From SXXZ01 sp041177965 (GTDB lineage: Bacteria > Verrucomicrobiota > Verrucomicrobiia > Limisphaerales > UBA9464), in the NCBI GenBank assembly GCA_041177965.1, contig JBEGWF010000080.1, positions 1 to 64,000 on the forward strand: a DNA stretch of 64,000 bases, written 5' to 3'. A program made the translations under genes and the position numbers. Of this stretch, positions 27,093-36,060 are shown piece after piece (the stretch's first letter is position 1; every line of letters begins with the position of its first letter). The notes under the pieces are model-generated. The model saw nothing but the letters and a program-made list of their open reading frames with translations. It did not search any database and was not told the origin of the DNA.

Positions 27093-27128
27093 AAACGGGG
27101 TACCCCCGTCTCCGAGGGCACCCCGTTT
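27093..27128 (-). terminator. rho-independent terminator of the DUF5069 gene
   Basis: Arms 27116-27128 and 27093-27105 (13 pairs with one mismatch), loop of 10, with a T-run read on the minus strand past 27095. It lies 32 bases after the DUF5069 stop. The rest of the 26916-27159 gap holds nothing recognisable; the preceding operon on the plus strand may use the same hairpin. Confidence 0.8.
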
Positions 27129-27159
27129 CGTGGATCCCTTCAGGATCCACTCCTCCGCC

Positions 27160-27606
27160 TCACTTGAGGACGGCCTGGTGGAACTCGTGCCAATCGTCGA
27201 GGTCGTTGAGGCTGATCGCGTCGGGCTTCACCGTGCCGTTGTCGGGGATGCCGTTGGCCGAGAGGATCGACTTGCGGACATCGGGGGTGTGGATGTAGCC
27301 CGCGATGGAGACGTTGAGCTGGTGGATGTTGCCGGGGGTCAGGTTCACGCCGGGCTGCTTCTGGATCCAGGCCTCGAACTGGGGATAGGTCGGGCGCTGT
27401 TCGACGATGAACTTGCGAACGGCGTCGGTATCCAGACCCAGGGCGCCCAGCACCATGGAATCGTATCCCTTGGACAGGGCCGGATAACCCGGAGCGATCT
27501 TGTTGCGAGCCTCGAGCGAGGCCTTCAGCCACAGGCGCGGCAGGTGGAGGACGCCCAGCGGGCCGGCGACGCCGGAGCTGATCAGGGGAACGTAGGTGGT
27601 GCTCAT
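27160..27606 (-). CDS. DUF5069 protein
   Basis: 148 residues, cytoplasmic, of a family common in planctomycetes and verrucomicrobia and without known function. Recognised by LGVLHLPRLWLKASLEA, GYDSMVLGALGLD and PTYPQFEAWIQK followed by LDDWHEFHQAVLK at the end. It stands alone, with its own promoter and terminator, which suggests independent and possibly high expression. Confidence 0.87.
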   Translation of the reverse strand: MSTTYVPLISSGVAGPLGVLHLPRLWLKASLEARNKIAPGYPALSKGYDSMVLGALGLDTDAVRKFIVEQRPTYPQFEAWIQKQPGVNLTPGNIHQLNVSIAGYIHTPDVRKSILSANGIPDNGTVKPDAISLNDLDDWHEFHQAVLK

Positions 27607-27630
27607 GATGGAATCTCTTGGACGATCGAC

Positions 27631-27660
27631 AACCTAGGAAGCCGGGGGCGGCCGGGTCAA
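27631..27660 (-). promoter_or_regulatory. promoter of the DUF5069 gene
   Basis: Read on the minus strand: TTGACC (27660-27655), an 18-base spacer and TAGGTT (27636-27631). This gives a transcription start near 27624 and a leader of about 18 bases. It is the best-matching housekeeping promoter seen in the window. Confidence 0.5.
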
Positions 27661-27798
27661 ATGTCATTCCAGAATCGAGGCAGGAAAGCCCTGCATTGCC
27701 TCGGGGGCATCGGCTGGCGAACCTGAGACCGACACCGGTCCCGGATCCAAGCCGGACGGCACGAGGCCGGGGCCGACCAGAACCGTTTTTCCCATCCC

Positions 27799-28137
27799 AT
27801 GACCCTGTTCGAACGCATCATCGCCCGCCAGATCCCGGCCAAGATCCTCTTCGAGGACGATCAGGTCGTGGCCATCCAGGACATCCAACCCCAGGCGCCG
27901 GTGCATTTGCTGGTGATCCCCAAGAAACCCATCACCCGGATCGGGGAGGCCCAGCCCGAGGATCAGGCGCTCCTCGGGCACCTGCTGCTCAAGGCGGCCG
28001 AGGTGGCACGCACCCTCGGTCTCGACGCCTCCGGATATCGGCTGGTGATCAACCATGGCCGCGATGGCGGCGAGAGCGTCCCGCACCTGCACTGCCACCT
28101 GCTGGGCAAACGTCCGATGTCCTGGCCCCCGGGCTGA
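27799..28137 (+). CDS. HIT family nucleotide-binding protein
   Basis: 112 residues, the size of HinT-type purine nucleoside phosphoramidases. The histidine triad is in VPHLHCHLLG near the C-terminus, preceded by the conserved NHGRDGGES loop; the N-terminal FERIIARQIPAKILFEDD and VHLLVIPKKPI are standard. Cytoplasmic homodimer by family. Convergent with the mutarotase gene (48 bases between stops). Confidence 0.95.
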   Translation: MTLFERIIARQIPAKILFEDDQVVAIQDIQPQAPVHLLVIPKKPITRIGEAQPEDQALLGHLLLKAAEVARTLGLDASGYRLVINHGRDGGESVPHLHCHLLGKRPMSWPPG

Positions 28138-28185
28138 GGACACCGTTGCCATCCCCCCTGGGCGGAGGATCGACCGTGGACCGCA

Positions 28186-29346
28186 TCAGCAGGTCCCGAA
28201 ACGGTATTCGGTCCGGCTGCTGAACACCTGCCCCGGGCGCAGCACGCAGGACGGGAATCCCGGGTGATGGATGGCGTCCGGGAAGTTCTGCGTCTCGAGA
28301 CAGAATCCGCCATGGGTCGACACGGGCACCCCTCCGGTGCAGACCAGACCCTCGGGCGTGCGGTTGAAGGTCCACAACTGGACGCCCGGCTGGCTGGTGT
28401 GGCATTCCATGGTGCGGCCCTGGCCGCGCTCGAACACGCGGGCGGCCAGTCCCAGCGATTTGCCCCCGTGGCGCAGCACGAAGTTGTGGTCGTAGCCCGG
28501 GGGCGTGAGGCCGGTCTTCATCCCGCGGGCCCCGATGGCGGTGGGACGCGTGAAGTCGAGGGCCGTTCCCCGGACCGGAAGCAGCTTGCCCGTGGGAATG
28601 AGCGTGTCGTCCACCTCGGTGAACTGGTCGGCGGCGATCTCCAGCTCATGCCCGAGCACATCGCCCCGGCCGGCCAGGTTGAAATAGCTGTGGTTGGTAA
28701 GGTTCAGGATGGTCGGAGCATCGGTGGTGGCCCGGTAGTCGATGCGCCACACATCGTCGCGGGTCAGGGTGTAGGTCACCGTGACCGTGAGCGTTCCGGG
28801 ATAACCCTCCTCGCCATCCGGGCTGGTGTAGGTCAGGTCCACCGAGACGGCGTCATCGGTGGTGCGGATCGGCCCGGCCTTCCAGAGCTTCTTGTCGAAG
28901 CCCGACACGCCTCCGTGCAGGTGGTTCGGCCCATTGTTCACGGCGAGGACGTGGTCCTTGCCATCGAGTGAGAAACGCCCCTTGGCGATCCGGTTGGCGA
29001 AACGACCGGCGATGCAGCCGAAGAACGGATGTCCTTCGAGGTACCGGCCGAGCGTCTCGAAGCCCAGCACGACATTGCCGAGCCGGCCCTGCCGGTCCTT
29101 GGTGTGCAGTTCGGTGACCAGCAGCCCGTAGTTGGTGAACTTGAGCGTGGTTCCATTGGGGTTGCGGAAGACGAACTGGTGGGCTTCGCGGCCATCGGGC
29201 AGCGTGCCGAAGACGGTGCATTCGGAGGTCATGGGAGAACGGGATCCGCCGGCATGGGACGCCCCGCCGGTCTGGCAACCGGCGGCCAGCAGCGGCAACG
29301 CGCCGATCATCGGGAGTGCATCGCGACGGGAGAGAGGGGAGTTCAT
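28186..29346 (-). CDS. galM: aldose 1-epimerase (mutarotase), predicted lipoprotein
   Basis: 386 residues. The catalytic domain is complete: FANRIAKGRFSLDG, NNGPNHLHGG (His), LTNHSYFNLAG (second His), PPGYDHNFVLR, and the late FCLETQNFPDAIHH with the catalytic Glu. The N-terminus is unusual for GalM: SRRDALPMIGALPLLAAGC, a signal with a lipobox (LAAGC), so the enzyme is probably a lipoprotein in the periplasm that interconverts sugar anomers there. It lies 184 bases downstream of xylA, past a strong terminator, so it likely has its own promoter. Confidence 0.94.
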   Translation of the reverse strand: MNSPLSRRDALPMIGALPLLAAGCQTGGASHAGGSRSPMTSECTVFGTLPDGREAHQFVFRNPNGTTLKFTNYGLLVTELHTKDRQGRLGNVVLGFETLGRYLEGHPFFGCIAGRFANRIAKGRFSLDGKDHVLAVNNGPNHLHGGVSGFDKKLWKAGPIRTTDDAVSVDLTYTSPDGEEGYPGTLTVTVTYTLTRDDVWRIDYRATTDAPTILNLTNHSYFNLAGRGDVLGHELEIAADQFTEVDDTLIPTGKLLPVRGTALDFTRPTAIGARGMKTGLTPPGYDHNFVLRHGGKSLGLAARVFERGQGRTMECHTSQPGVQLWTFNRTPEGLVCTGGVPVSTHGGFCLETQNFPDAIHHPGFPSCVLRPGQVFSSRTEYRFGTC

Positions 29347-29461
29347 GGCGGAGTCTCAGGAAGCATCCGAAAAAAGCCGCCGATGGCAACGGCGTTTGCG
29401 ATCCTGAACCAATCCCGGACCGGCCCGCGGCGCGCATTCCGAAGGTCACCGACACGAATGC

Positions 29462-29498
29462 AAAAGGCCGGAGCCCCCCTCTCGAGAGGGCTCCGGCC
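29462..29498 (-). terminator. rho-independent terminator of xylA
   Basis: Eleven-base arms GGGCTCCGGCC/GGCCGGAGCCC (29498-29488 and 29476-29466) followed by TTTT on the minus strand, 33 bases after the xylA stop. Confidence 0.87.
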
Positions 29499-29530
29499 CT
29501 GCGGCGATCGCCCCCGGGGCGATCCCAGGA

Positions 29531-30850
29531 TCAGCGGATGAACTCGTTGAAGATGGCCTCCAGGAGTTCCTGGCGGCCGGACTCGAGGCCCGAGACGTTG
29601 CCCAGGGCCAACGCATGCTTCTCGCAATCGGCGAAGGAGGCCTTGCCCGCCTCGATCTTCGCGCCGATGCCCGAATCCCAGGTGCGGTAGCGGTTCTTCA
29701 CGAAACCGTCGATGCGGCCGTCCTTGCGGATGGCGGCGGCGATCTTCAGACCGCGGGCGAAGGTGTCCATGCCCGCGATATGGGCGATGAACAGGTCGTC
29801 GGGCTGGAAGCTCTCACGGCGCACCTTGGCGTCGAAGTTCACGCCACCGGTGGTGAAGCCGCCGTACTTCAGCACCGTGAGCATGGTCTTGGTGGTGAGG
29901 TACAGGTCGGTCGGGAACTGGTCGGTGTCCCAGCCCAGGAAGTAGTCGCCCATGTTGGCGTCGATGGATCCCAGAGCCCCGGCGGCGCCGGCCACCTCGA
30001 GCTCGTGCTCCATGGTCTTGCCGGCCAGCCAGGCATGATTGACCTCGATGTTCAGCTTGAAGTGCTCGAGCAGGTCGTACTCGCGCAGGAAGTTCAGGCA
30101 GGAGGCGGCGTCGCTGTCGTACTGGTGACGGGTCGGCTCCTTGGGCTTGGGCTCGATGTAGAACGGGTTCTTGAAGCCGATCTTCTTCTTGTAGTCCACG
30201 GCCATGTGCAGGAACCGGCCCAGGTGGTCCAGCTCGCGCTTCATGTCGGTGTTGAGCAGCGTAGCGTAGCCCTCACGACCGCCCCAGAACACATAGCCCT
30301 GGCCGCCCAGCTCATGGGTCCACTCCATGGCCTTCTTCACCTGGGCCGCCGCGAAGCAGAACGCGTCGGCGTTGCAGCTGGTGGCCGCTCCGTGCATGTA
30401 GCGCGGGTGGACGAAGTTCTGGGCGGTGCCCCAAAGCAGGCCGATGCCGGTGTCCTTCTGGAGCTTCTTGAGCTCCTTGCCCACCGCGTCGAACTGGGCG
30501 TTGGCCTCCTTGAGGTTCTTGCCGTGGGAACCGAGGTCGCGGTCGTGCCAGGCGTAGAAGGATACCCCCAGCTTGGTGGCGAACTCGAAGAAGGCGCGAG
30601 CGCGGGTGATCGCATCCTTGGTGGAGCATTCACCGGTGTTCCAGGAGCGTTCGGCCGTCCCCCAGCCGAACATGTCGCCGCCGGTGCCGCGCATGGTGTG
30701 CCAGTACACGGCCGCGAAGCGCATGTGGTCGCGCATCGTCTTGCCCTCGACCACCTCATCCGCGTTGAAGTGCTTGAAAGCCAGGGGATTCTTGGAATCC
30801 GGACCCTCGTAGGCGATCCGGCCGATCTTGGGGAAGAACTGCTTGCTCAT
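29531..30850 (-). CDS. xylA: xylose isomerase
   Basis: A 439-residue XylA (D-xylose to D-xylulose; also glucose to fructose). Typical features: VYWHTMRGTGGDMFG near residue 50, catalytic His-102 in WHDRD (102-105), FWGGREGYATLLNTDM with metal-binding Glu, and NIEVNHAWLAGKTMEHE for the second metal site. Length is that of the class II enzymes. No xylB or xylose transporter is adjacent; a mutarotase follows, which would supply the alpha anomer. Confidence 0.97.
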   Translation of the reverse strand: MSKQFFPKIGRIAYEGPDSKNPLAFKHFNADEVVEGKTMRDHMRFAAVYWHTMRGTGGDMFGWGTAERSWNTGECSTKDAITRARAFFEFATKLGVSFYAWHDRDLGSHGKNLKEANAQFDAVGKELKKLQKDTGIGLLWGTAQNFVHPRYMHGAATSCNADAFCFAAAQVKKAMEWTHELGGQGYVFWGGREGYATLLNTDMKRELDHLGRFLHMAVDYKKKIGFKNPFYIEPKPKEPTRHQYDSDAASCLNFLREYDLLEHFKLNIEVNHAWLAGKTMEHELEVAGAAGALGSIDANMGDYFLGWDTDQFPTDLYLTTKTMLTVLKYGGFTTGGVNFDAKVRRESFQPDDLFIAHIAGMDTFARGLKIAAAIRKDGRIDGFVKNRYRTWDSGIGAKIEAGKASFADCEKHALALGNVSGLESGRQELLEAIFNEFIR

Positions 30851-30950
30851 GGTGTGTTGCAGAAAGGACGGCGAAAACTACGCACCGGCCCGGACCATGG
30901 GAAGCGGTTAAACAGGGGCTTGGGACGAGGGGATCCGGAACTCGGGGGCC

Positions 30951-32792
30951 TCAAGGGTGGAGATGTTCCTGGAGCAACCGAAGGACCTCCTCCGCGCACC
31001 GGGGATGATTCTGCCCGCTGTGGTCCGAGGGGATCACCGTCTCCGGAACCCCGTCGAGGTGACTGCTGGAATACGGTACGACCCCGTCGCTGGAGTGCTC
31101 CGGATCGTCGCAACCTTCCAGGCATCCGATGATGCTCGAAACGCGGACCCTCGGATCCATCGGCAAGTCCTGGAGCAGGCGGACGGTCTCGCTGCCGGGA
31201 CTCAGCGAGTCGATGCTGCTGCCCGGGGCGATGCGTCCACGAAGCGTGAGGGCGTCGCGGTTGAAGGTGACGAGATCGGAGGTGACCTCCAGAGCGGTGA
31301 TCGGAAGGCGGGCCAGGTAGCGGGCGACCCGCCCGGGCCAGTCGGTGGCCATCGGGCTCCCGCCGTGCGGCACGCAGATGAAGATGACCCGCTCCACGTG
31401 CGGGTTGGGCTCGAAGAAGAACATGTCCCGGAGCATCCGCCGCTGGGGCTCCGCCAGGCTGAGCTCGTCGATGGAGCGCGTGAAGTACCGCCTGTACAGA
31501 CCCGGGCCGCCCCGGACGACCTGCATCCTCGAGAGCAGACCGCCCATGCTGTGCCCCACCAGGACCATGCGATGCAGATTGGTGTGCACCCCTTCCGGAT
31601 CCATGCGCCGCCGCCACTCGGCCAGGCTCTGTCGCAACCGCGTGGAGGACCACTGCACCGGCGTGCTGCTGGGGTATTGGAAGGCGAGGAACTGGTACCG
31701 CTGGCGGATCTCCGGATCGGCCAGGAGCGCCGCATGCAGGTGACGCCAGGTGTTGGGCTCGCTCAGAAGGCCGTGGACGAACACCACGGGGATCTTGTCG
31801 GTCACCGGGGTCTCCAACGGATGGAGCCCGGTGTCATCGGAGAAACGATCGCCCCGGAAGAAGCCCAGCAGACCCAGGCTCAACAGGTTCTTCTGGTCCA
31901 ATTCGCGGGTACGCACGGCGAACGGGGTCACGAAATCACCGGCCAATCCCCGTGCCCGACCGCCGGACTCGACCGTCTCGGTCCGTTTCCGGTCGTGGAC
32001 CCGGAAGACGATGCTCCGGATCGGGGCCTCCGGACCGAACTCCGCGGTGAGGGTCAGGGACTGCCAGCTTCCCTCGGGCAACCCGGGCCCGTCACCGCTC
32101 CCGGAAGGTCCCCCGTTTCGGGACACCTTGCCCACGCAGGCGGCGCCAAGTCCCGGAATGGATGGGATGGCGGGGCCTTGGTGGACCCGGTACCGGTCCA
32201 CCGGCACGACGCGGCGCCACGGGCCCGCACCCGGGGTGGTGTGCGGCCCGGGCTCACGGACCCACTGGTAGCGACGAAGCGGTCCCTGCAACCGGGTCGG
32301 AGCCGGCCATCGGGAATCCCACAGGCCCTGCCCGTGCCGATCGAGCAGTCGCGACAAGGCGAACCGGCTCGCCCGATCGGCGAAACCGCCATGGGTGTCC
32401 CCGTGGGAATCCTTGAGACCGGCCGACAGTTCCGCGGCGCACAGGTAAAGCCCGTCGCATTCCTGGAGACGGTCTCCGCGGAGTTGCCGCTCGATGGCCG
32501 CGGCCAGCGCGGTCTCGACCATCGCCCGACGTACCCGAGGATCGGCGGCATCGGGCTCCAGGGCGGCCAACGCGGACGTCGGCGAGGACCTCCAGGCGAC
32601 TCCCCAATCATGGGCATCGAGGATCGCCTGGGTGTCCCGACCGATCTCCCCCGGATCCCATCCCGCGGAGGCATCCGTCCGGAGCGGATCGACCGACACC
32701 GCCGAGAAGGGCGTGGCACATCCGCCGATCAGGAGGACGAGCAACCCGATCCATACCGGAGTCCATCGGAGGAGGGCGGGAGTCGATGCCAT
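30951..32792 (-). CDS. lipoprotein alpha/beta hydrolase (esterase/lipase-like)
   Basis: 613 residues. Lipobox LIGGC near residue 25 marks a lipoprotein. Residues 30-310 are a large region without a recognised fold. The alpha/beta-hydrolase core follows: VVFVHGLLSEPNTWRHL, the nucleophile elbow GHSMGG (Ser), a segment VIFICVPHGGSPMA, DGVVPYSSSHL (probable Asp context) and a terminal His in SDHSGQNHP. The substrate is unknown; the layout resembles outer-membrane lipases or PGAP1-like esterases. dinB ends 11 bases upstream, so co-transcription is likely. Confidence 0.87.
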   Translation of the reverse strand: MASTPALLRWTPVWIGLLVLLIGGCATPFSAVSVDPLRTDASAGWDPGEIGRDTQAILDAHDWGVAWRSSPTSALAALEPDAADPRVRRAMVETALAAAIERQLRGDRLQECDGLYLCAAELSAGLKDSHGDTHGGFADRASRFALSRLLDRHGQGLWDSRWPAPTRLQGPLRRYQWVREPGPHTTPGAGPWRRVVPVDRYRVHQGPAIPSIPGLGAACVGKVSRNGGPSGSGDGPGLPEGSWQSLTLTAEFGPEAPIRSIVFRVHDRKRTETVESGGRARGLAGDFVTPFAVRTRELDQKNLLSLGLLGFFRGDRFSDDTGLHPLETPVTDKIPVVFVHGLLSEPNTWRHLHAALLADPEIRQRYQFLAFQYPSSTPVQWSSTRLRQSLAEWRRRMDPEGVHTNLHRMVLVGHSMGGLLSRMQVVRGGPGLYRRYFTRSIDELSLAEPQRRMLRDMFFFEPNPHVERVIFICVPHGGSPMATDWPGRVARYLARLPITALEVTSDLVTFNRDALTLRGRIAPGSSIDSLSPGSETVRLLQDLPMDPRVRVSSIIGCLEGCDDPEHSSDGVVPYSSSHLDGVPETVIPSDHSGQNHPRCAEEVLRLLQEHLHP

Positions 32793-32802
32793 GTCGCCCT
32801 GT

Positions 32803-33927
32803 CTAGCCCGCGTCGACCGCGGAATTCAAGCGACGCGTCGGCGATCCCCACTCGAAGACCAGTTGATGTCCGCGGGTCTCCACCAATCCCGCGACACCCA
32901 GTCCTAGCAATCGGAGCGGGCGGTGCACCAGCCCATGCCTCGCCAGCAACCAGCAACCCAGCCGATACAGGTCCCGTGCGTCGGACACGGGTTCATCGAA
33001 GGAGCACTGGCGCGTCGTGGTCGAGAAATCACCGTAGCGGACCTTCACCTGCACCGTCTGGGCGGCAATCCCATGCCGCTGCAGCTTGCCCGACAATTCC
33101 GTGGCCTGCTCCCGCAGGATGCCGCGGAGGGTGGGGCGGTCTTCCGTGTCCTCCGAGAAGGTGTTCTCGCTGCTGATGCTCTTGACGGTGTCGTCCTGGG
33201 AGAGCGGACGTTCATCGATGCCCATCGCGAACGACTTCAGGACGGGCCCCCAGGCCCCCACCAGAGCCTTGAGGTCGCCGGGGTGATCCTGGAGGTCGCC
33301 GACCGTGCGGATGCCCGCCTTGAGGAGCACCTCCTCGGTCACCCGCCCCACCCCGTGCAGGGTCCGGGCAGGCAGCGGGCGAAGGAATGCCGCCCGGTCA
33401 CGGTCCGGGATGAGCAGCAGTCCGTCGGGCTTGCCCCAGTCGCTGGCCACCTTGGCCATGAGCTTGTTGGAGGCGATGCCGATGCTGGCGGTCAGCCGGC
33501 GCTCGGCACGGATCCGCGCCTTGAGCCCACGGGCCCAGCGGACGGCCGCCACCAGCGCCTCTTCGGGATCGTCGCTCCGGTTCAGGACGGAGGCGTCGAG
33601 ATAGGCCTCGTCGACGGACACCTGCTCGACCTCGACGCCGGACTCGGCCACCAGGGCGAAGATCGCCCGGGATTCCTCGCGATAGCGATCCATGCGCGGG
33701 GAGAGGAACACCCCCTCGGGACACAATCGACCCGCGGTGCGGCTGGGCATGGCCGAACGGACCCCGAAGCGGCGCGCCTCATAACTGGCGGCGCAGACCA
33801 CACCCCGCGAGGCCGGGGATCCTCCGACGATGACGGGCAGGCCCCGCAACTCGGGGCGGTCGCGCTGTTCCACCGCCGCGAAGAAGGCGTCCATGTCCAG
33901 ATGCAGGATGACCCGGGGTGTCCCCAT
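32803..33927 (-). CDS. dinB: DNA polymerase IV (Y-family)
   Basis: 374 residues. Catalytic site: HLDMDAFFAAVEQ at the N-terminus (Asp) and VSVDEAYLD near 105 (Asp-Glu). The helix-hairpin-helix region (GVGRVTEEVLLKAGIRTVGD) and the little-finger domain follow (FSEDTEDRPTLRGILREQA, VQVKVRYGDFSTTTRQ). Error-prone translesion synthesis. No LexA-type box was recognised upstream. Confidence 0.96.
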   Translation of the reverse strand: MGTPRVILHLDMDAFFAAVEQRDRPELRGLPVIVGGSPASRGVVCAASYEARRFGVRSAMPSRTAGRLCPEGVFLSPRMDRYREESRAIFALVAESGVEVEQVSVDEAYLDASVLNRSDDPEEALVAAVRWARGLKARIRAERRLTASIGIASNKLMAKVASDWGKPDGLLLIPDRDRAAFLRPLPARTLHGVGRVTEEVLLKAGIRTVGDLQDHPGDLKALVGAWGPVLKSFAMGIDERPLSQDDTVKSISSENTFSEDTEDRPTLRGILREQATELSGKLQRHGIAAQTVQVKVRYGDFSTTTRQCSFDEPVSDARDLYRLGCWLLARHGLVHRPLRLLGLGVAGLVETRGHQLVFEWGSPTRRLNSAVDAG

Positions 33928-33954
33928 GCTCCGGTGGCGCGCGCCGATGGCGGT

Positions 33955-34809
33955 TCAGCGCTTCTTCGAGCTGAAGCCCTTCGGAAGGTTGGGATCGCCG
34001 GCTTCGGGCTCCGGCTCCGGTGAGGGCGCCGGTCGGGGAGTGGCCGCCTCCTCGGGCACTCCCAGTCGGGATCTCGCCTTCTTGGCGGCACCCGTCTCGG
34101 GATAATCGCTGATGATGCGCTCGAGCCAGGCGATGGCCTTCTCGGGCTGGTTCATCTTGCCCGAGTAGAGATTGGCCAGATGGATCGCCGTCCAACCCCA
34201 TTTCTCACGGCTCAGGCGCTTGGTGAGCACCTCCTCGAGCTCGAGCGAAGCCGCGACGTAGTTGTGAAGGTCCTTCTCGTAGATCTCCGCGATGCGGATG
34301 GCCGCGTACTGCTCGGACGGATTCTTGTCGAGGTACTCGCGCATCATGCGCACGGCCTCGAGCGGATTGCCGTTGGCCCACTCGGCCTCGGCCGCCTCGT
34401 ACTCGGCATCGGTGGTGGAGGGGGCGTTCTCGGAGAGCAGGACATCGCCGGTCTTCCGGGAGAACCAGCGGGAGATCTCCCAAGCCAGCAGACCCGCCAG
34501 TCCCAGGAGCGAGGCGACGAAACCGCCCATCCACGGGAACGCCCGCCCTTTCGACGGGGTCGCGGCCGGGGCCGGTCGGGAGGCGGGGGCGTTGGTGGCG
34601 ATCGCGGCGGCAGGGACGCCGTTGGTGCCTGCGGCCGTTTCGACCCTGTTGGTCGCGGGATCCGCGACCGGCTCCGGGGTGCTCTCGGTCGACTCCAGGC
34701 CCGCACGTCGGACCTCCGATGCGGCATACTCCGAGCGGAAACGCTGGAGGCAGAGGGAGGCGATCAGGAACAGTGCGATTGCTGCGAATCCCTTGATCCA
34801 GGTGCTCAT
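33955..34809 (-). CDS. TPR protein with two membrane segments
   Basis: 284 residues: a first membrane helix (GFAAIALFLIASLCLQ, 7-22), an Ala/Thr/Pro-rich periplasmic linker, a second helix (FVASLLGLAGLLAWEI, about 97-112), and a cytoplasmic or periplasmic tail with tetratricopeptide-like helices (EYEAAEAEWANGNPLEAVRM, YAAIRIAEIYEKDLHNYVAA, AIHLANLYSGKMNQPEKAIA). The end is Pro/Glu-rich. Probably a scaffold; partners unknown. ATG at 34809 is chosen because it leads straight into the first helix; dinB starts 27 bases downstream. Confidence 0.85.
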   Translation of the reverse strand: MSTWIKGFAAIALFLIASLCLQRFRSEYAASEVRRAGLESTESTPEPVADPATNRVETAAGTNGVPAAAIATNAPASRPAPAATPSKGRAFPWMGGFVASLLGLAGLLAWEISRWFSRKTGDVLLSENAPSTTDAEYEAAEAEWANGNPLEAVRMMREYLDKNPSEQYAAIRIAEIYEKDLHNYVAASLELEEVLTKRLSREKWGWTAIHLANLYSGKMNQPEKAIAWLERIISDYPETGAAKKARSRLGVPEEAATPRPAPSPEPEPEAGDPNLPKGFSSKKR

Positions 34810-34940
34810 CGTTCGGGCCGTGGTACCGCCCCACCGAGGATTCGAAAAGCGGAAACCGACCCGCATGCCCCGCGTCGATGGCCGCCTGCGCTTCCCGCTT
34901 GAATCCTTCCACCGCTTCGGGGCCTGCTGGGCGGACATCC

Positions 34941-35663
34941 ATGGAATGGTTCGAGACACCCCACCCCGGTTCCCCGGCGCATCCGCTCGCCTGGGACGAG
35001 GCGTTCCTGGAACGCGCCGAGTCCGGTGAAGGTGGGGAGGCGCTGTGGTTCTGGGAGGCCCCGTCGCCCTGCGTCGTGCTCGGCTACGGCCAGCAGTCCG
35101 CGATCGAGGCCGATCTGGACGCCTGCGGGAACGAGGGGGTGCCGGTGCTTCGTCGATGCAGCGGAGGGGGCGCCGTCGTCCAGGGACCCGGGTGCTGGAA
35201 CTACGGGCTCGTCCTGCGCATCCCCGATTCCGGACCGCTGGCCACGATCACCGGCGCCAACGAGTGGATCATGCACCGGAACCGCGCCCTGCTGCAGGGC
35301 TTGCTGGACGAACCCGTCACCGTGGAGGGGCACACCGACCTCGCGGTGGGCGGGAGGAAATGCTCGGGCAACGCCCAGCGCCGGAAGCGAACCCACCTGC
35401 TCTTCCACGGAACCGTCCTGCATGGATTTCCGCTGGAGCTGATCCCCCGGTTCCTCAGGTTCCCGTCGGCCCAACCGGACTATCGCCACGATCGGGATCA
35501 CCTGGAGTTCGTCAGGAACGTCCCGACCAGTCCCGGGGCGTTGCGCGAGGCGTGGATCCGAGGCTGGGGCGCCGAACCGGCGCGATCGGCATTCCCCGTC
35601 GAACGGACGGAGGGGGCGTTGCTGGCCCGTTATGGGGATCCGGACTGGCACCGCCGACGCTGA
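34941..35663 (+). CDS. lipoate-protein ligase A-like protein
   Basis: 240 residues of the LplA/biotin ligase fold. Substrate loop LRRCSGGGAVVQGPGCWNYG (R-R-x-x-G-G-G-x-V), catalytic Lys in GGRKCSGNAQRRKR and HLLFHGTVL. Shorter than full LplA and lacking the accessory domain, so it could be a ligase, an octanoyl/lipoyl transferase of the LipM/L class, or a relative of unknown specificity. Starts 131 bases from the divergent TPR gene. Confidence 0.9.
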   Translation: MEWFETPHPGSPAHPLAWDEAFLERAESGEGGEALWFWEAPSPCVVLGYGQQSAIEADLDACGNEGVPVLRRCSGGGAVVQGPGCWNYGLVLRIPDSGPLATITGANEWIMHRNRALLQGLLDEPVTVEGHTDLAVGGRKCSGNAQRRKRTHLLFHGTVLHGFPLELIPRFLRFPSAQPDYRHDRDHLEFVRNVPTSPGALREAWIRGWGAEPARSAFPVERTEGALLARYGDPDWHRRR

Positions 35664-35685
35664 TGCAGGGCCCGGAGGCACGGGA

Positions 35686-35886
35686 TCATCCACCGGCGAC
35701 GATGCGGACGATCTCGAGGCGGTCGCCGGGATGGAGCGGGCGTCCGGAGAACTCCGAGGGGGCGACCGCCTCGCCGTTGTGTTCCACCACCACGCTCCGC
35801 GGCGGCAATCCACGACTCCTCAGGAATTCCTCGATCGTGCACGGAAACTCGGCGGGCACGGTCTCCCCATTGGCGATCACCGACAT
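35686..35886 (-). CDS. thiS: thiamine biosynthesis sulfur carrier protein
   Basis: 66 residues with the ubiquitin-like ThiS fold and the essential C-terminal Gly-Gly (EIVRIVAGG), which is adenylated and thiocarboxylated to donate sulfur for the thiazole ring. MSVIANGETV and PGDRLEIV are family-typical. No thiG, thiF or thiE lies in the window. Confidence 0.93.
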   Translation of the reverse strand: MSVIANGETVPAEFPCTIEEFLRSRGLPPRSVVVEHNGEAVAPSEFSGRPLHPGDRLEIVRIVAGG

Positions 35887-36060
35887 GCGGGCCAGCCTGC
35901 CGCTCCACCGGCGGAAGTAAAGCCCCCCGCCTCACGGTGCCAGGGGGGGCGGCCAACGGCGGCGCGGCTTCACCGAAGAGGACCGGGAGACCGTCCGGGG
36001 ACGGGCTTTGATCGCAGGATTTTACTTCGGGCTTCCGGGTCGAGGCCCTAGCCTGCGGGC

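Noticed and set aside
34810..34940. GGATTCGAAA-like segment as part of a tRNA
   Set aside because: No acceptor, D or anticodon stem could be folded around it.
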